64,000 bases of DNA from a bacterium. Lineage in GTDB: Bacteria; SZUA-182; DTGQ01. Numbering within the stretch: position 1 is the first letter of the stretch; every line of letters begins with the position of its first letter. A program made the translations under genes and the position numbers. Location of the stretch: positions 91,448-155,447 of the forward strand of contig JBFLZW010000013.1 of the NCBI GenBank assembly GCA_040755755.1, read 5' to 3'. The notes under the pieces are model-generated. The model saw nothing but the letters and a program-made list of their open reading frames with translations. It was not told the DNA's origin and did not search any database. Shown here piece after piece: positions 62,408 to 64,000 of the stretch.

Positions 62408-63574
62408 ATGCGCATTGCAATTAACGCCATTAACCTGACTTCGGCAGGCACTCTGGTCACCTGCAAAGAATTCCTTGCTGCCTTATCCAGCCTCAAGACC
62501 AGTCATCACTATCTGGTCACGGCTCCCCGGGGATTTGGCTATGAGCAGTTGAGGCTTGGGGGGAGGTGGGAGGTAAGATTTTTTCCCGGATGGAAAAAGG
62601 CAAATCCCCTGTGGCGGATATGGTTTGACTTTTTTCTGTTCCCCTCGATGGTTCAAAATTTTCAGGCTGATGCGGTCATGGCCCTGGGTAACCATGCCCC
62701 GGCCAGATTGCCGGTGCCGGTCCTGGTGCTGCTGCGAAACTCTTTCTACGTCGATACTGACCGCTATTCACTTCCTTCCCTCGGTGCAAAAGTGAGGAAG
62801 TATCTGGAAACCAGGGTCTTCAGCCGGACTGCCCGGCATGCCGATATTTTTGTGGTTCAGTCAAATTATATGAAAGCGCGACTGGCTTCCGTCTGGAAGG
62901 TAGAGGAAAAGCGCATTTGCGTGATTCCCAATGCAGTGGCAGGAGAGCTTCTGGCGGGCGAGGAGACTCCGGCAAGGGAATTGCGGCAGGGAAGGGAGGA
63001 AAAACCATCCAGGCCATCCGTATTTGACCATAAGATGATCTGGTTGTATGTGAGCCGCTATTACCCGCATAAAAATCATCAGTTCATTCTCTCTCTGGCC
63101 GAATATCTTAAAAACCTGGGGATTGACGACCTGCTCTTTATCGTAACCCTGGACCAGAAGCTGCCCGGCGTTCAGGCGCTGCTTGAAAAGATCGACCGGC
63201 AGGGATTATCAGAAGCAGTGGTCAATGCAGGGGAGTTGTCTGCGGATCAACTGAGAAAATGGTACCAGTGGGCGGACGGCCTTTTCTTTCCCTCCTATCA
63301 GGAAAGCTTTGGTAATCCCCTGCTGGAGGCGATGCGATTCGGACTGCCTGTCTGTGCCGTGGACCTGCCCTATAGCCGGGCATTATGCGATGACAGTGCC
63401 ATCTATTACCAGGTGGATTCGGTAGCGGATGCTGCGCAAAAGATTCTCTCCCTCAGAGAGAATCCCTCTTTCCGGGCTGAACTGGCCCGAAAGGGAAGAG
63501 AAAAATTTTCGACCTTCCCTCAGTGGAATGAAGTGGCCCGAAGCTATTTATCCGTGCTTGAAGCAAGGATGTAA
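62408..63574 (+). CDS. Glycosyltransferase family 1/4 (GT-B)
   Basis: 388 residues from ATG 62408 (GGGAGAAGAAAGG upstream); the open frame reaches 62321. The N-terminus is RIAINAINLTSAGTLVTCKE; the C-terminal domain contains YVSRYYPHKNHQFILSLAEY near residue 215, GELSADQLRKWYQWADGLFF and SYQESFGNPLLEAMRFGLPV near 300, the E(x7)E-type pair of family 4 enzymes. Acceptor and sugar unknown. It belongs to the same polysaccharide block as its two upstream neighbours. Confidence 0.88.
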   Translation: MRIAINAINLTSAGTLVTCKEFLAALSSLKTSHHYLVTAPRGFGYEQLRLGGRWEVRFFPGWKKANPLWRIWFDFFLFPSMVQNFQADAVMALGNHAPARLPVPVLVLLRNSFYVDTDRYSLPSLGAKVRKYLETRVFSRTARHADIFVVQSNYMKARLASVWKVEEKRICVIPNAVAGELLAGEETPARELRQGREEKPSRPSVFDHKMIWLYVSRYYPHKNHQFILSLAEYLKNLGIDDLLFIVTLDQKLPGVQALLEKIDRQGLSEAVVNAGELSADQLRKWYQWADGLFFPSYQESFGNPLLEAMRFGLPVCAVDLPYSRALCDDSAIYYQVDSVADAAQKILSLRENPSFRAELARKGREKFSTFPQWNEVARSYLSVLEARM

Positions 63575-63616
63575 CTATCTGCGATTTACCGAGATAATAG
63601 GGACTGCGAGGATTGA

Positions 63617-63792
63617 GAAAAGCGGAAGATTTATCAAGTCTTGCCTGACGATGAGGCTGCAAGGGAAGGATACTTGAGAGTCATTGACGAGTCAGGTGAA
63701 GATTACCTCTATCCGAAGTCTTGTTTCATTCCTGTTCAATTATCTCGCAATTATCTCGCGAAGCGGAAGAGGCCCTGCAAGTAACGAAATAG
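63617..63792 (+). pseudogene. Small conserved-protein gene broken by an 11-bp tandem duplication
   Basis: No start codon remains. The frame reads RKIYQVLPDDEAAREGYLRV and then IDESGEDYLYPKSCFIPVQLS, matching a small (about 55-60 residue) hypothetical protein common in cyanobacteria and Chloroflexota and often associated with mobile loci. At 63740-63760 CAATTATCTCG is present twice in tandem, shifting the frame into a stop. Removing one copy restores VQLSREAEEALQVTK and a TAG stop at 63790-63792. Confidence 0.65.
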
Positions 63793-64000
63793 TCGGTTTA
63801 CTCTGTCCGCCCGGCACTGACTCCGGGTCACCTTCTCTCTTTCCCAATGAGTATAGAGTAACTAGGCCTAAATCGAATGGCACTTACATAAGCCAAGCTT
63901 ATAATATAGAGAGGACACAAAGCACACAGGGAAAAAAGATCTCCCGCAGAGACGCAGAGACGCAGAGAACAACCAATCCGGCAAGGTCCTGATGAAAGTC
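63793..64000. other. Non-coding end of window with CTCCCGCAGAGACGC repeat
   Basis: CTCCCGCAGAGACGCAGAGA and CGCAGAGAA at 63941-63970 match the palindrome arm nested in the family-B element at 45663-45737. No gene is seen in the last 200 bases. Confidence 0.55.

Overview
The window comes from a Gram-negative, diderm bacterium of roughly 50% GC. It encodes outer-membrane beta-barrels, lipoproteins with lipoboxes and a Tol/Exb-type proton channel. An NADP-type (group 3b) [NiFe] hydrogenase, an aldolase of the ADH-synthase type and an Ahb/NirJ-like radical SAM protein suggest an anaerobic or facultative lineage with deltaproteobacterial affinities (Desulfobacterota/Myxococcota-like, or an uncultivated phylum nearby). 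No rRNA or tRNA gene was seen, so the taxonomy is inference only.

Layout. 1-5.3 kb (minus): a partial DhnA/ADH-synthase aldolase, a stand-alone receiver protein and two radical SAM genes. 6-8.2 kb (plus): two secreted Gly/Tyr-rich proteins, one carrying a cohesin-like domain. 8.2-10.9 kb: a decayed island with two copies of a palindromic MITE flanking a DUF3102 remnant, a small HTH/coiled-coil gene pair and an outer-membrane-protein remnant. 10.9-13.1 kb: pyrF, a 28-codon ORF and a divergent chorismate-synthase-family gene. 13-14.6 kb is non-coding and repeat-bearing, followed by a secreted Pro/Thr-repeat protein. 15.8-20.4 kb (minus): a four-subunit [NiFe] hydrogenase operon plus its maturation protease.

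21.1-37.8 kb (minus) is the centrepiece: about 12 tightly spaced or overlapping genes running ExbB, ExbD, ExbD, a small secreted protein, FHA-TM-AgmX-like protein, outer-membrane barrel, TPR, giant TPR, propeller lipoprotein, thrombospondin-type-3 protein, VWA lipoprotein and PPC-domain lipoprotein. The order and domain set resemble the Myxococcus Agl/Glt gliding motor (AglRQS, GltG-like, barrel, TPR) joined to a CglB-like VWA adhesin module. I read it as one envelope-spanning, proton-motive-force-driven surface machine.

38-64 kb: a frameshifted REP-associated transposase, a GLYG-repeat secreted protein behind a sigma-54-type promoter and a structured leader, a methyltransferase/TMTC pair, a lipid kinase, a TIR-like protein, a truncated hydroxyacyl-CoA dehydrogenase, a two-propeller/three-PKD surface protein, dinG-like helicase with ppsR, then ilvE, a flippase-like membrane protein, pcrA and gatC, a DnaJ-domain protein, an orphan VapB-like antitoxin with a perfect operator, another low-complexity secreted protein, and a polysaccharide block (WecA-like transferase and two glycosyltransferases). 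The window ends in a small gene broken by an 11-bp duplication.

Five unrelated-looking low-complexity exported proteins, several dispersed palindromic repeat families and the surface-machine operon together suggest a cell that invests heavily in its surface.
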